Notes under the pieces: model-generated | Databases searched by the model: none | What the model was told of the DNA's origin: nothing | What the model saw: the letters and a program-made list of their open reading frames with translations, nothing else | Program-made: the position numbers and the translations under genes | From: Owenia fusiformis | Taxonomy: Eukaryota; Annelida; Polychaeta; Sabellida; Oweniidae | Direction of reading: 5' to 3' | DNA length: 64,000 bases | NCBI GenBank assembly: GCA_903813345.2 | Contig: CAIIXF020000004.1 | Span: 30,255,985-30,319,984 of the forward strand | Part shown: piece by piece, positions 36,012-47,990 of the stretch | Layout: the number at the start of each line of letters is the position of its first letter | How positions within the stretch are numbered: the first letter of the stretch is position 1

Positions 36012-37155
36012 TTTGTGTGGAGGTACTTCCTATTAGGTCACATTTAAGACTTACTGGATCAAATCAGATGATTAATATTGACAGTTCAATCTGTTCATGC
36101 AATAAATTGATTAATTGATACTGTTGTAATTATTAATGTGACCACACTTAAAGATATGAACAATATTTCAAAATATTAGGTTGTGTATTTAATCAGTAAC
36201 AATAAGGAAATCAAACTAGTTTTACATTATTATTAGGCCTCATTTGATAGGCATATTAAGACTCTTGATCTCATATAAAATTGTTGATTGAGATAAATCA
36301 ATTATAAATGAAGTTGATTTTTGATGAATCAAAGGTCAAAAAAAAAAATTCTGTGAATTTAATTTTTGAAATAAAACCATAAATGAATCAGGAAAGTCAC
36401 ATTTTTATGTAAATCTATAAACTTTTGTAGGATGGAACTAACGAAATGACATTAAAAAAATTTGAATTCCATACCAAAATCTTGCAAACAGAAGTTTTCT
36501 ACGAAAGAGAATTCACAGTTCTTAAGGGTTTTGATAAATGAAAATATGATAAAATATGTTACAATGCCATCTATAAAATAATTTCAAAACATTTTCAATT
36601 GGCCAGTTAGAAATGCCAAATTGGTTATTGCAGAGAGAGGGCTACTGAGCACTTCCAGATAAGGTCTTCTGGAGATGAGAATGATGGTTTCATTTCTGAG
36701 AATGAGGAAGGCTGTCTGGATGAGGATATGATGAAAGGGGATTTTAGACACAATATTACTGATTGTTTCTAATGAAATAAGTAATCTAAATTTCAATCTA
36801 AAATTAATCCCAAATATTTTATATTTCGATAAGAAAAATTAAAAAAGTAATTTAATGGTAGCTTTCAAAGCCATGAACAAGAAATATTAAAGATTGAGTA
36901 ATGGGCTAGACAAATCTAATCAAGTACTGAGGTATACCAAAATGTGTCAGAAATTTCAACAAAAAACTCAAATTACCCCAACAAAAATGAAAAGCTGTAA
37001 GTGGCCAATGTGAGCCAGAATGATGACAAGGATCAATTAACTGATAAGAGTCTGAAGTTAATTGAACAAATTGAAGATCTTAAGCTTCAAAGTCAAGAAA
37101 ATGTGCAACTTGGAAAAACATAACAAAATAAAATAACAATTTGATGTTATCAAAC
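36012..37155. other. No recognisable feature
   Basis: AT-rich DNA with an A-run at about 36339-36348. I see nothing beyond short frames. Confidence 0.35.
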
Positions 37156-37159
37156 TCCA

Positions 37160-38800
37160 TTTCACTGACCTCTCCAACAGCTATTAATGTGCTCTTATTT
37201 TATACTTATTTATTTATTAGGGCTATTTTTATATTCAATTCATGTTTAATGAAGCAGTATATAAACCTATCTCAGGTGTCCACTGTAAATAATTTGTCTG
37301 ATTCAATGATATATATGAAGAAAATATTAAATAAAAAACAATCTAAAAGAAGAAAATATATTCATATTTAGAACCATTTTAAATGAATGCCGCCTTGTTT
37401 CCAAGGAACATGCATACATTGAAGGAGATATGGAGATCTCAAAGAAACACAAAATGGTCTATGGAAAAGACTCACACATGATGAACAGGACTGCACTGTT
37501 GAGAAAATAAAGCTATTATGAGGAATCCATTACTGGATGGGGTGATGGCCTGAAACTACTGCGACCAAAGCCAAAATCACCATTGGAATACTGACAATGA
37601 TATCTGCCATGTCATGAGTGTTCAGAAAGTTGAAATATTGTTGTCTCATGTAATAAGGCATACTAATGAAAGCCCAAAATGTCACAATCCAGGCATTAGA
37701 GTATATACACATAAATGGGGAATTACATGTACATTAACTGTTGATTGTACACATTGTGGATTTCAGTCCCGAAACATTAAAATGTACAACGCCATTAAGT
37801 CTCGGGAGATCGGGGAGGAAAGCTGCAGTAAATAACATATGGCTTCATGCTATGTTAGACAATGTCCAGGCTTTTGACTTATTGTATAGATATGGCCTCT
37901 TTGTAAAGCTTTATAAGCTAGGCATTAAATAGAAGGCATGGAGATTAATTGTGCAATCAAATAGTAACAAGAAAGTCAGAATCTTATATGACGATTTCTA
38001 CTCACGCGAAATAACTATCAAACAGGGCTATCGGCAAGGAAAAAATTGTTCATCAATCTGATTCATGATCTACATTGATGAACTTATTAATGAATTACTT
38101 GATTCTGGGCTTGGTGATGAATTAACTTTGTATACTAGTTGCTGATGACACAACAGTCATAGCAACAACTCAAAATAATATGCAACAACAAAAACAACTA
38201 GACATTGTTTATTAGTATAGTTGTCATTGGCAATTGTGTACCATGCTGGTGAATCCATTGACAAATGTAAGAGTGCTACTCTGATTTTTGACAAACAAAT
38301 GTCTAAGATGTCCATTGCCAAAGATCATTGGTATCTTGGAGATGAACCCCTACCGACAAGGTTCCAGCAAATGTATGTTGGTAATCTTATAGACACTAAA
38401 ACACATATAAGTTCTAAAACAGCAAGAACCAACACTTGTCAAAAATCAAAACACATATTCTATTCAATTTGTTCTATTGGCATGTACCGTAATGGCCTAA
38501 ATCCATAAACAAGTGCAAAAATTGGAATTAAATAATATAACCATCAGCTTTTTATGGGTGTGAATTATGGTATAACATTACACAAACTGAATTTCACAAC
38601 ATGGAACTGGTACAGTGGCATGTTCCCAAAAGAATACAGGGATTTGACATTAGGACCCAATATTTTATTGTTCTTAGTACACTAGGTCTACTCTCTATTG
38701 ACAATTATATTATTAAAATGAAGTTCCTTTTTTTCGGTTCGTTACTGAGAGCGGAACAACAAAGTATTCAAAAACAAGTCCTAGAATTTCTAGCATGATT
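37160..38800 (+). pseudogene. LINE (non-LTR retrotransposon) relic with reverse transcriptase
   Basis: The 5' part (37160-37835) is the dispersed repeat also seen at 205-800 and 1020-1560. From about 37840 frames read VQAFDLLYRYGLFVKLYKLG and, after a stop, KAWRLIVQSNSNKKVRILYD, then REITIKQGYRQG and FMIYIDELINELLDSGLG, which is the palm/fingers region of a LINE reverse transcriptase (the Q-G-x-R-Q-G motif is kept). The catalytic A/Y-x-D-D box is damaged: a frame break falls before ADDTTVIATT (about 38137). The C-terminal part (38545-38790) reads MELVQWHVPKRIQGFDIRTQ and LLSIDNYIIKMKFLFFGSLL. Multiple stops show that it is dead. I cannot assign the clade. Confidence 0.75.
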
Positions 38801-39292
38801 ATCAGATAATACCCCCTTTCCCCCACCATTCAAGAACCAATAAACAATCCAATCAGAAGACCAAGGGACTTCGAGCACTGTTCGAAAATCTTGTAATGTT
38901 ATTAGAAAGTTAAATGTCTTCCTAAACGAATACACACGAAATTAAACATGAAATCTTTCAAGTATTCCCAAGATTAATTTTTTAAAACCTACATCACACC
39001 TGCATCATTATCTTTGCTTCAAATTGGTGAAATAGTGACATCGTACATAAAAAGTGTACTACGGTATATTTTGTCCCTGTACCTTGTCGATGGTTAGGCG
39101 TGTATACTGTGAAAATAAACCAATTAGATATGGTCTAATGCGTGATCATGATGAGCCATCGTAGTTTCATAGTGCTGCAGTGATCGGTTGGGTGGACTTC
39201 TAAAACGAGACAATAACAAGTAGGTCAATATGGCGATGAAACACAGAATTGACTTCTTAAACTCATTTGTGAAACAGTGCACAAACTAAGTA

Positions 39293-40386
39293 CAGGCTGT
39301 CCGGAAAGTAAAGATACAAATACTCTTATTTTAAGAAATTTGGGTTTTTTGAAATGAAATTGCTACAGATTGTAGGGGAACAATATTACAATATATCTAC
39401 CAACTTTCATCACATATAGTCTTAATGTGTTTAAGTTACGGTTGTTATGGTTATGGATGTGAGGGGTATGCGGAGCAGTTCCAGAACAACGCTAAAAAGT
39501 GAAAAATTGCTAAAAGACAACCATTTGAAACAGTGTTTTTTTGTTGTATTTTCTATCTATGTTATTTTGTTCATCATTGTATTATTACTGCCATAGTGTT
39601 TTCTATAATATAATGATGTCATTGCTACATATCAGAACTATGTTATGTCACTTACCAGTATAATGAAAGAAATATTATACTGCTATATATATACTGAAAT
39701 ATTATAGTGCCTAGAAGAATGGTCCCTGGCCATTAGTAGGAAATTCAATATTGCATCTCCACAATGCACCAATTCACAAAGTAAAAAACAAATCTTACAA
39801 TGGAGTGTCTTGACATTAAACCTTTCTATACAATGCCCCATATTCACCTGATAAAGCCTATTTAGACTTCTACCTTAATGACCATTTGAAAGCAATATTT
39901 GTAAAAAGGTCAACATACAAATTAGACTCAGCTGGAAACCAATGTTATCAGCAATCTGAGAGATGGACAGCAGCAGTTTTGTCAGGTCTTTGCACCGCCG
40001 GTCAAGATGAACCAATAAAGTATAGATAATGGGGAAAATACTGAATATTCAATGATAGTAGTAATATGAAATGATCAAATAATGTTACATTACTAATTCC
40101 TATGCTGTTGTGGTACATAATTTGATATAATATAGGAATAGATGGTGGAGTGCCAAGATCATATGAGTAGGAAAGAGATTTGTAGAACACAGTTGTGACG
40201 TTGCTCCACTTACCCTCAACTTCAGTTACCATAACAACCATAACTTTTTCATTTTGAAACTGAAAGTCATGACAGTTGCAGGATATATTGTTATAATGTC
40301 ATTCCACATTCTGGAGCAATTTCATCTCATAAAAGGTAAATCTCTTGAAATTAGAGCATTTGTATCTTTACTTTCCGGACACCCTA
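39293..40386. mobile_element. Mariner-like element, family A copy 2
   Basis: TA duplications (39291-39292 and 40387-40388) flank inverted ends CAGGCTGTCCGGAAAGTAA / TAGGGTGTCCGGAAAGTAA. The whole sequence aligns with 4167-5193 in the same orientation, including the GCCCCATATTCACCTGATAA segment of the transposase relic. It differs by short indels, such as an extra 40 bases at about 39885-39925. Both copies lack most of the transposase. Confidence 0.85.
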
Positions 40387-40389
40387 TAA

Positions 40390-41765
40390 GTAACATTGCT
40401 TTAAATGTGTTCTATTCCCCGGGGAAACCCCAAAGTTTTCTGCATTCTCGTTCACAGCATCGACAACGACAGCTGATTTTAAATATCGACAGATTCTAAT
40501 TTTACCATCACCGACCGACTGTCGTTCAGGCACTAGAAGCACCCCATTATTTTTACGCTCTGAAAATTTGAAATAAATGTCCCGGGAACATTTGATTTAC
40601 TGCGTCAATAATTGATATCATGCAACGATTCAAACTAATACATAAAGAAGAGATTACAGGGTAAATATTGATCACTCAATGTTTGAGAGAAAAGATAAAG
40701 GTCAGTATGAGTGTCATATTTTTGGGTGGTCATTTTTCGAGGTCTCCTCTGCTGAAGGTATCGCAAAGTAGGATCGCAGCGACTACTTTGCAGGAGGCCT
40801 TGAACCATTGATCACGTTTGCTCCTGTAATTATTCACTTCATGACCTCTTTAAACCTTGATTTAAATCAGTTGATCAAATTTTCGGACTTTGACCTCAAA
40901 TTCAAACATTAATATTTTTTTTTAAAAATACTGACTTATTATTATATTTTTAAGTCTTTCAAATAAAGTGAAATGAAGCCAAAAATCAGCTAAAATTATG
41001 CAATGTCGTTAAATTGCGTGACTGGAATTTGATGCACATCAACAACTAAACAAACAATTAATATTGACTTCACTGATTGGTTTAAAGATTCTTCGCATCA
41101 TTTGTGATGTCATAAACATGTTACCCAACCAACAACTTAACAAATAACAAATAAGCATATAGGTTCATACAGTGGCATGCTTTTGAATCAGTTATGAACA
41201 GTGATAATCAACAGATGTAAGAGAGGGTCAGGAAATTTTTTGACTTGGAGACTTTGACTCGAGGAGTTTGCTGTATTTTCTTGTTTTGATGTGCCATTTT
41301 TGGTTGGTGTCATATCTTCTCATTTATTCTTTCAGAAAATACCAAATGGGGCTGGATCTGTCTCCAGATCTGGGATTGAATCGACCCAAACATTATCTGA
41401 GAGGAAATGTTTAGATTTTTATTTCTTTAAAAATCTGAAAACCCTGTGAACTAAACTAAGTTGGAGGCATAATGATCCCAGTATTAATTGTATGTCAATG
41501 ACGTCACGCCTCCACTGGGAACTCCATTCGAAATAATGATTTTGTCACCGTAATTTCAAGAAACAACAACAACCAATCAAAATTCGCGCTTTGGTACGAA
41601 AAAAAAATATTTTGAAATTTTTTTCAACTTTCAACAAGTCATGGAATAAGCTAAAAACGTGGGGAATTCGGAGGATTTCTGGACAAGTTCTATTCATGGG
41701 CAATCTAATGGATGCCACAAATGTTTGGTAGGCCAAAATGTCTGGGTGTTTTTATCAAAACAAGC
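40390..41765. other. No recognisable feature
   Basis: Includes a 63-aa minus frame (41545-41736) and an 81-aa plus frame that begins inside the preceding element. No gene is called. Confidence 0.35.
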
Positions 41766-41770
41766 CATCT

Positions 41771-42042
41771 AGGGCGAAGGGGTGTAATGTCGACGTGTGG
41801 GGTAATGTCGACATAATAGACGGGGTAACTTCGACACTTACGTATTAGAAGTAGAATTTCCGTTCTCCGCCATGTTTGATTTCTGGAAAAATTAAAATCT
41901 CGCGAGATGTCGATCCATGCGGGAACAAAAACATGGCTTCCCCCTAGATCGGAAATTAGAGCAAATAAACAACAAGGTGTCGAAGTTACCCCACATGTCG
42001 AAGTTACCCCAAAACGGTGTCGACGTTACACCCATTCGCCCT
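41771..42042. mobile_element. MITE with GGGGTAAC-TCGACA repeats in inverted arms
   Basis: Inverted ends GGGCGAAKGGGTGTAAYGTC lie between TA dinucleotides (41770-41771, 42042-42043). Each arm has further copies of GGGGTAAYTTCGACA / GGGGTAATGTCGACA, giving about six instances of the word in 272 bp, all pointing inward. There is no coding potential; the 60-aa frame at 41917-42099 runs out of the element. Confidence 0.7.
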
Positions 42043-42049
42043 AAGTCTT

Positions 42050-42785
42050 ATAATTTTTTTATAAAGGTGGTCACTTTTTTTAGCCTTCAAAACACATAGA
42101 TTTGGCTGGAATTTTCAAAATGTTCAATGTATTAACAGCTTGGCTAGCTACATGAAAGTTAAATCCATACCTTTACAAACATCTCCGTGAAGCATTTGGC
42201 CTAAGCGTCGGAAGGATGGGTCGTTTGCGTTTCTTCAATTCTTGAGAGCGTTCTGAGACTGACATGTGAGACGACCTTCTTCATGCGCCTTTGCCTTAGT
42301 TCCTCAATATTTCCAACATACCTATTACTCCTGGTCACAATGGCAATGCATTTGATTAAGCTTCTATCTATTCATCACAGAAAACTCCATAGAATGGCGT
42401 TAATTTAATGAACCCAGCAAGGCTACATTATTTTGCCTCCAAAATGGCGGGCACAGTAACTTCTAGCGTGACGTCATCGACAGGATGGAATTGCCCAAAC
42501 TTAGGGAGGCAAGGTTGGCTCGAAACGATGCCATCTATCGCCCGAGATCTGAATCAGAAAAGTAGCTCAACTATTTTAATGCTTTCTTATCTGATTTACA
42601 AACAATTAACGGTATTGTTCTATCCGTTGTCAGTGATATAACGATAATATGATGATTTAATGCTGTCATTGCCCAGAATTTTTCCAAAAATACAATGCGC
42701 ATGCGCAAAACCTTGACTTCCGGTTTTTAAAAGTCAATGGGATTTCCTCAGTTGAAAACTTTTGAACGTTAACAGAACGCGGGAC
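42050..42785. other. No recognisable feature
   Basis: Contains a 77-aa frame (42408-42641) with no recognised domain and a TGCGCATGCGCA palindrome at about 42695-42706 (an NRF1-type site, possibly chance). Confidence 0.35.
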
Positions 42786-42795
42786 TTTGAAATGG

Positions 42796-43685
42796 CACCT
42801 TATTCATCTCAGGTTCCTGTAACTAGGTACTAATGCCTATCAATCTAACCCACTTTGAACAATCTAGGTGTCACAAATTTTCGGCGAAATAACTTTGAAA
42901 TAAATTAACAAAAATCACCTATTAGCTATTACGCCATTGAAGTCAATGCAAAATGACGTCAAAATGATGAAAGGAGTAAACTTCAACGGTGTGGTATGAG
43001 TAGTAAAATACACGTGGAGCCTTATTCATCTCAGGTTTCTGTTACGTTGAAAGACGAATTTTCCAAATCAATTTAGAGTAAATTACTGGCACAAAACACT
43101 TTTCGGCGAAATAATTTTGGAATTATTCAAATTCAACATATCTGATGTATGACGCCATTATTTTCCATACAAAATTACCTCCAAATGATAAAAGCAGCAA
43201 ACTTCAATGGCGTGGTGGGACTACTAGAATACACGTGGAGCCTTAGTCATCTCAGGTTTCTGTTACGTTGAAAGACGAATTTTTCGAATCCGTTTAGAGT
43301 AAATTACTGACACAAAACAAATTTCGGCGAAATAATTTTGAAATTAACCAAATTCAGCATAATCTGTTGTATGACGCCATTATTTTTCATACAAAATTAC
43401 CTCCAAATGATAAAAGGAATAAACTTCGATGGCTTGGTCAGTCGGTGGTAGGACTACTAGAAAACACGTGAAGTCTAAGTCATCTCACGTTACTGGTACA
43501 TATAAAGAGGAATTATTTTAATCGGTTTAGACTAAATTACTGACACGAAACACTTTTCGGCGAAATTATTTTAAAATAAATTGACAAAATCGAGGAACGC
43601 ATTCAATTAAATAAATGATAAAAGGAATAAAGTTCTATGACGTGCCAGGAGTACTAGAATATACGTGGAGCCTTTCATCATGTAC
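42796..43685 (+). repeat. Four-unit tandem repeat, period about 221 bp, with CACGTG in each unit
   Basis: Units begin near 42798, 43020, 43241 and 43472 with CTTATTCATCTCAGGTT-type words, then TTTTCGGCGAAATAATTTTG, ATGACGCCATTA, AAATGATAAAAGG and ACTAGAATACACGTGGAGCC. A fifth partial unit ends near 43680. The unit length drifts (about 222, 221, 231, 199). Each junction carries the E-box-like CACGTG. No coding capacity. Confidence 0.75.
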
Positions 43686-43689
43686 GTCA

Positions 43690-44165
43690 CATATTTCCTC
43701 CATATAGATATGATATACTTTATAATTATATATAATTTATTATAATTTATATAAATATATATATATAATTTATTTTCATTTCCATGACTTGTGTACTAAA
43801 AGTAAACTGAATGTAATTACTTCATTTCTATATTAATTCGATATTATATTCACTCTTGTATACACTACAATTCAATACAATCTAGTTGGGAGAAAACCCG
43901 GTAAATGATTAGAAATATCTTAAATACACTTAAATACACTATTTTGAGTCTTTTTTAGTCACTTAGAATTTGGCTTTGTAGTAATTTTACTAATTTGCTG
44001 TGTTTTGTAGCTTTTGTAGTTACACCGAATTTGATCAATTATTGTGCATTGAGCTCACCACTAGTCATTTGTTTTATGTTTGTTTTGTTGGACTCTCTTA
44101 CTTTAGTCTCCTCTGTGGGCTCGACACCTAGTTTTAATTTCCTTACGATATTTCTTGGAGCTGAT
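43690..44165. other. AT-rich spacer
   Basis: An (AT)n-rich stretch at 43727-43772 is followed by ordinary DNA with a 66-aa frame. Nothing is recognised. Confidence 0.4.
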
Positions 44166-44169
44166 TCTG

Positions 44170-44880
44170 TCAAACGTGAACGTTTCTTTTTTTAAATTTT
44201 CGCAGCTCATTCATTCGCTTCAATGCCTGAATCGCCTCAAGACACCCATCATGCTTATTCGATTTTCTTTGGTGAACTGTGCGGATTATATCGTTGGCCT
44301 TCTCTATGTGCTGCCCCATAAACGACTTAAACTGGCCGTCCAGGCGTTTTGATTGATTGGGTACGTGGTAAAGAAGCATATGCATGTAAGGAGTCACATT
44401 ACGATTCGCAAAACCTTCTAGGCCTATTTTATGTAGCCCGAGGAGCGATGTGATGAATTATTTTGCTCCATTATAAAGAGAAACGTGATCAATTGCTGAT
44501 TTATCCGTGGCGCACAACATATCAAAATAAATCACACTTAACTGGCTCCATACGTCTTTTAGTGCTTCAGCAACATCCTCTGGCATAAGCTCTTTGAACT
44601 TATCTGGGAGCTTTTTGATTACACGTTTCAAGTCACTTCCCATTAGACTGGTGAAATCGAAAATTCCAGTGCCAGATACGTTTTCCTTTTTCTCCCAGAT
44701 CTTAAAGGTTACGCCTATATCTAACATACACTTTTTGAGGACGTCGTGCGGTGAATTTTGATAATCTTTCTTGTGTAAATATTTAGTCATTTGACTCACA
44801 AGGTTATCTAATAAGACCCCGCCAATTCTTAGGAATAAATGCAGTTCGTCCTCATCATTTCTCGAATGTGCCCTAGCCAT
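44170..44880 (-). pseudogene. Minus-strand gene remnant, 236 codons with one in-frame UAA, family unnamed
   Basis: The first frame (44880 to 44458) is 140 codons from ATG and contains RIGGVLLDNLVSQMTKYL, FTSLMGSDLKRVIKKLPDKF and VWSQLSVIYFDML. It ends at a UAA, but the very same frame continues for another 95 codons to 44170 with NVTPYMHMLLYHVPNQ and IEKANDIIRTVHQRKSNKHD. Coding-like composition on both sides of the stop shows that this was one protein. The Y-M-H-x-L-x-Y-H-x-P and E-K-x-N-D phrases recall uncharacterised repeat-associated proteins of invertebrates, which I cannot name. No second catalytic or binding motif is certain. The first 13 codons and the upstream DNA are the template of the 88-bp tandem array that follows. 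Confidence 0.6.
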
Positions 44881-45402
44881 TTCATTACTGTACTAAAAAG
44901 CACACTTATTGTGCTTTTTCAATTGTTCTAGTGCGTCCTCACCATTGCTCGAATGTATCATCCACATTTCATTACTGTATTTAAAACATGCTTAATGTGC
45001 TTTTACCATTGTCCCAGTTGCTCCTCATCAATGCTCGAACGTAACCTGCCATTTCATTACTGTCCTGAAAAAGCACACCTACTGTGCATGTGCCATTGTC
45101 TCAGTGCGCCCTGACCAGTGATCGAACGTAACCTTTCCATTTTATCAATGTACTGAAAAAGCACACCTACTGTTGCCAATGTCTGAGTGCGCCCTAATCA
45201 TTGCCGGAATTTACATCGCCATTTCATTACTGTTCTAAAAAATCACACCTACAGTGCATTTACCTTTGTCCCAGTGCGTCCTCATCATTACTCGAACGTA
45301 ACCTTGCCATTTCATTACTCTATTGAAAAAGCACACCTACAGTGCATTTACCATTGTCCCAGTGCGTCCTCGTCATTGCTTGAACGTAACCTTTCCATTT
45401 CA
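44870..45402 (-). repeat. 88-bp tandem array derived from the 5' end of the adjacent gene, block 1
   Basis: Units are spaced by the word CATTACTGT/CAATGTACT at about 44883, 44971, 45056, 45144, 45226, 45314 and 45402 (periods 82-88). Each carries GCACACCTACTGTGCATTT, CATTGTCCCAGTGCGTCCTC and ATCATTGCTCGAACGTAACC. On the minus strand each unit repeats the start of the neighbouring gene (ATG-GC-AAG-G..CG-AGC-AAT-GAT-GAG-GAC), preceded by TGCTTTTTCAG (acceptor-like) and followed by GTAAATG (donor-like). The array is interrupted by a TTAA MITE at 45407-45912. Confidence 0.8.
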
Positions 45403-45406
45403 TTAA

Positions 45407-45912
45407 AGGACAACTGAAATAGCTTTTCTCAACTTGCAGCTACAAAAATGGTTTTTTTCTCCATTGTAAGCCCAACGTATAGTTCTTGCGATAGCCATTA
45501 TAAAATATTTGTTAGATAACTGCTAACGGTCATAGATAACGAAATAAAACTAATTGATCAATCAAATTGGCCCCCACGTGATTAGTAACGTCATGCATAC
45601 AAAATATAGCTTTGGTTTATTGGTTCCTTAGCAATCCCAACGTCACGGCAACCATAGGATTGTTGTGTAAACAAATAACAAACAGATTGTCATTATGACG
45701 TTATGATCTTATAGACCAAAACGGGCCACATGGGGACCAGTGAGAGACCATATGGGGGCCAATAACGTCACAACCAATATTGCTTATTAAGCAGCTATAA
45801 CGACCGTTAGAGTGAAATGATTTTCACACTTCTGATGAGAAAACATGTCCAAATACATTTATCAAAAATTATATTGATTCCTTTAGGTTAAAAATACCAT
45901 TTCATATCTCCT
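45407..45912 (+). mobile_element. TTAA-flanked MITE (piggyBac-like), copy 1
   Basis: TTAA duplications lie at 45403-45406 and 45913-45916. The inverted ends are AGGACAACTGAAAT and the complement of ATTTCATATCTCCT. Sequence and orientation match the copy at 62348-62860 at roughly nine of ten bases by eye. TTAA specificity is typical of piggyBac (and Kolobok) elements; there is no transposase. The interior has GGCCCCCACGTGATTAGTAA and a quasi-palindromic ACGGGCCACATGGGGACC..ATATGGGGGCC block. It is inserted cleanly in one unit of the 88-bp array. Confidence 0.85.
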
Positions 45913-46725
45913 TTAATGTACTGAAAAAGCACACCTACTGTGCATTTGCCAATGTCTGAGTGCTCCCTAATCATTGCTAGAATGTACCTTGAATTTATAT
46001 GCAGTATGTATTTATTCTAAGTGTACCGACCTTGGGGAAGGTACAATAATAAGCAATGCCTTCTGGTTCATTTTGTTGATTGGTAGTTGCAACGTCAACG
46101 CGGCAGCCTGACGTTTTTGCAACAAACAATTATATCTCGAAAAGCAGCCTATACATTTTAGTGTAACTCACATGCTTGTATTTATATTTATGTCCATTTT
46201 GCTGTACACATTAATTTAGAATTGCACCATATGGCAACACCACCATTTTTTTTAAATTTACAATTGTATATCTTTTACTAGCTTACAAGATAGTCAAAGC
46301 ATCTCATACTTTCATACAGTACTGCAGTGCCGACCTTGGGGAAGGTACGATGATACGCTATGTCTTCTTTTTAATTTTATAGAAAATACAGTTCCATAAT
46401 GTCATTTTTTGTTAATCTCAAGAGTGTTAGGTAACAGGTCTTCTAGGCCTGCGGCGTGCGTCTACGCGGTAGCTAGGCGTCGTCGCCAGTCCAAAACAAC
46501 AACAACAAAACAATGAGTGTTTGTAAAATATAGTGACTTTTTATAATTGCGTTACAATTAGGTACTAGGCCAATCTTGGTCGGCGGCGTGCGTTTACGCG
46601 GTAGCTAGGCGTCGTCGTCAGTAAAAAAATATTGTTTGTTTGTAAATAGTGATTATTTTCAATTTACACAATTTGTATACATGTATCTCCTTTATATAAA
46701 GGGCAATAAATATATACATACACCT
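45913..46725. repeat. Array remnant and three-part GCGTGCG..TACGCGG repeat
   Basis: The array unit cut by the MITE resumes to about 45990. ACCGACCTTGGGGAAGGTAC (46023) recurs as GCCGACCTTGGGGAAGGTAC (46329). GCGGCGTGCGTCTACGCGGT followed by AGCTAGGCGTCGTCG (about 46450) recurs at about 46582, with a weaker relative at about 46095. These are locally duplicated non-coding modules rich in CpG compared with their surroundings. Confidence 0.6.
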
Positions 46726-47035
46726 CGCCATCTCATTACTGTACTAAAAAAGCACACCTAATATGCATTTACCATTTTCCGAATTCGTCCCCATCATTGC
46801 TTGAACGTAACCTTTCCATTTCATTACTGTATTGGAAAAGCACACCTTCTGTGCATACACCATTGTCCCATTGCGTCCTCATCATTGCTCTAACGTTACC
46901 TTTCCATTCCATAAATGTACTGAAAAGCATACTACTGTGCTTTTAGCATTGTCACAATGCGTCCTCATCATTGCTCGAATGTACCCCATCATTTCATTAC
47001 TGTATTGAAAAAGCACATCTACTGTGCATTTCACG
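46725..47035 (-). repeat. 88-bp tandem array, block 2
   Basis: Four more units of the same array have marker words at about 46735, 46823, 46911 and 46996 (period 85-88). They show the same AAGCACACCTNNTGTGCAT and GCGTCCTCATCATTGCTCGA words. The last unit changes to unrelated DNA after CACATCTACTGTGCATTT. Confidence 0.75.
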
Positions 47036-47229
47036 GCTTTTGTGAATCGATGTTGACCTATGGACTTGGAGACTGGATTTTATCCATCCCACATCATTTG
47101 AGACTGAATACTCTATCTTGTATGAGTACTTGTATCTACAACTATTGTTGATGTTATGAGTATTGGATGTCAATTTCTAATTTTTTCTTCAACATGTATT
47201 ATAATTACTTCAGTATGAATGAAATGTCC

Positions 47230-47530
47230 CTTGGTGTTCTGGTCTTGGATTGCGATATCGGTTCTTGGTAATGGTGGGGGAAAGGGGGTATTCGACATTG
47301 TTTCTTTTCACGTTAGATCATGGTTTTAGGATATATGGGGTTTGTTTTTCTTGACTGGTTTACACTTAGAGTTTGCTTTTTCTTGCTAAGTTCCATTACA
47401 ACTTTCGGTCCTTTCACTTTGGCACTAGTGCTTATATTGCCAGTGTCCTCGACTGCGTCCTCATTTCTCGGAGGTATCCTTGCACTGCCTCGACTGCGTC
47501 CTCATTTCTCGGAGGTATCCTTGCACCGTA
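47230..47530 (+). repeat. Dispersed repeat fragment with a 41-bp tandem duplication
   Basis: 47270-47427 resembles 32340-32465 and 26401-26440. Within it CCTCGACTGCGTCCTCATTT followed by CTCGGAGGTATCCTTGCAC is present twice with a period of 41 bp (47447 and 47488). The 110-aa frame at 47320-47652 crosses these repeats and is not supported as a gene. Confidence 0.6.
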
Positions 47531-47990
47531 CGCATTATGATAAGATGGTACAATCTGTAGCAATTGTATGTCAAACATATCAAAGGCATCATTGTGATAA
47601 ATGTTATAATAGTATTTACAAGCGTTTAATGTTTAACCAAGAACATTCATAAATACCAATTGCAAGCTATAAACCTCGCAGTTTAAAATAACGTTTCACT
47701 TCGCTGATTGTCTAATATATAATGTGCTATCACAATATCATATTGATAGTTCATTGCGTATAACATTCGATGTTTTGCACAAACATGAAATAGAATTGAT
47801 TCATCTATTGGTATAACAACGATTAACAGTCATTTAAATGGGATTATATTATTGTTACTCTCAATTTGAATAGATTTATTTTAAATCAGATTAAATAGAT
47901 CATAGATCATAGCTAGTTTAAAACGTAACTGTAGTACTATCAAGGTGCGCGTTTAGTATTTGCGGTCACTGGGGAAAACATTGAACACAA

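Noticed and set aside
47320-47652. 110-aa hydrophobic frame that could pass as a membrane protein
   Set aside because: It crosses a dispersed repeat and a 41-bp tandem duplication, and has no splice or promoter support.
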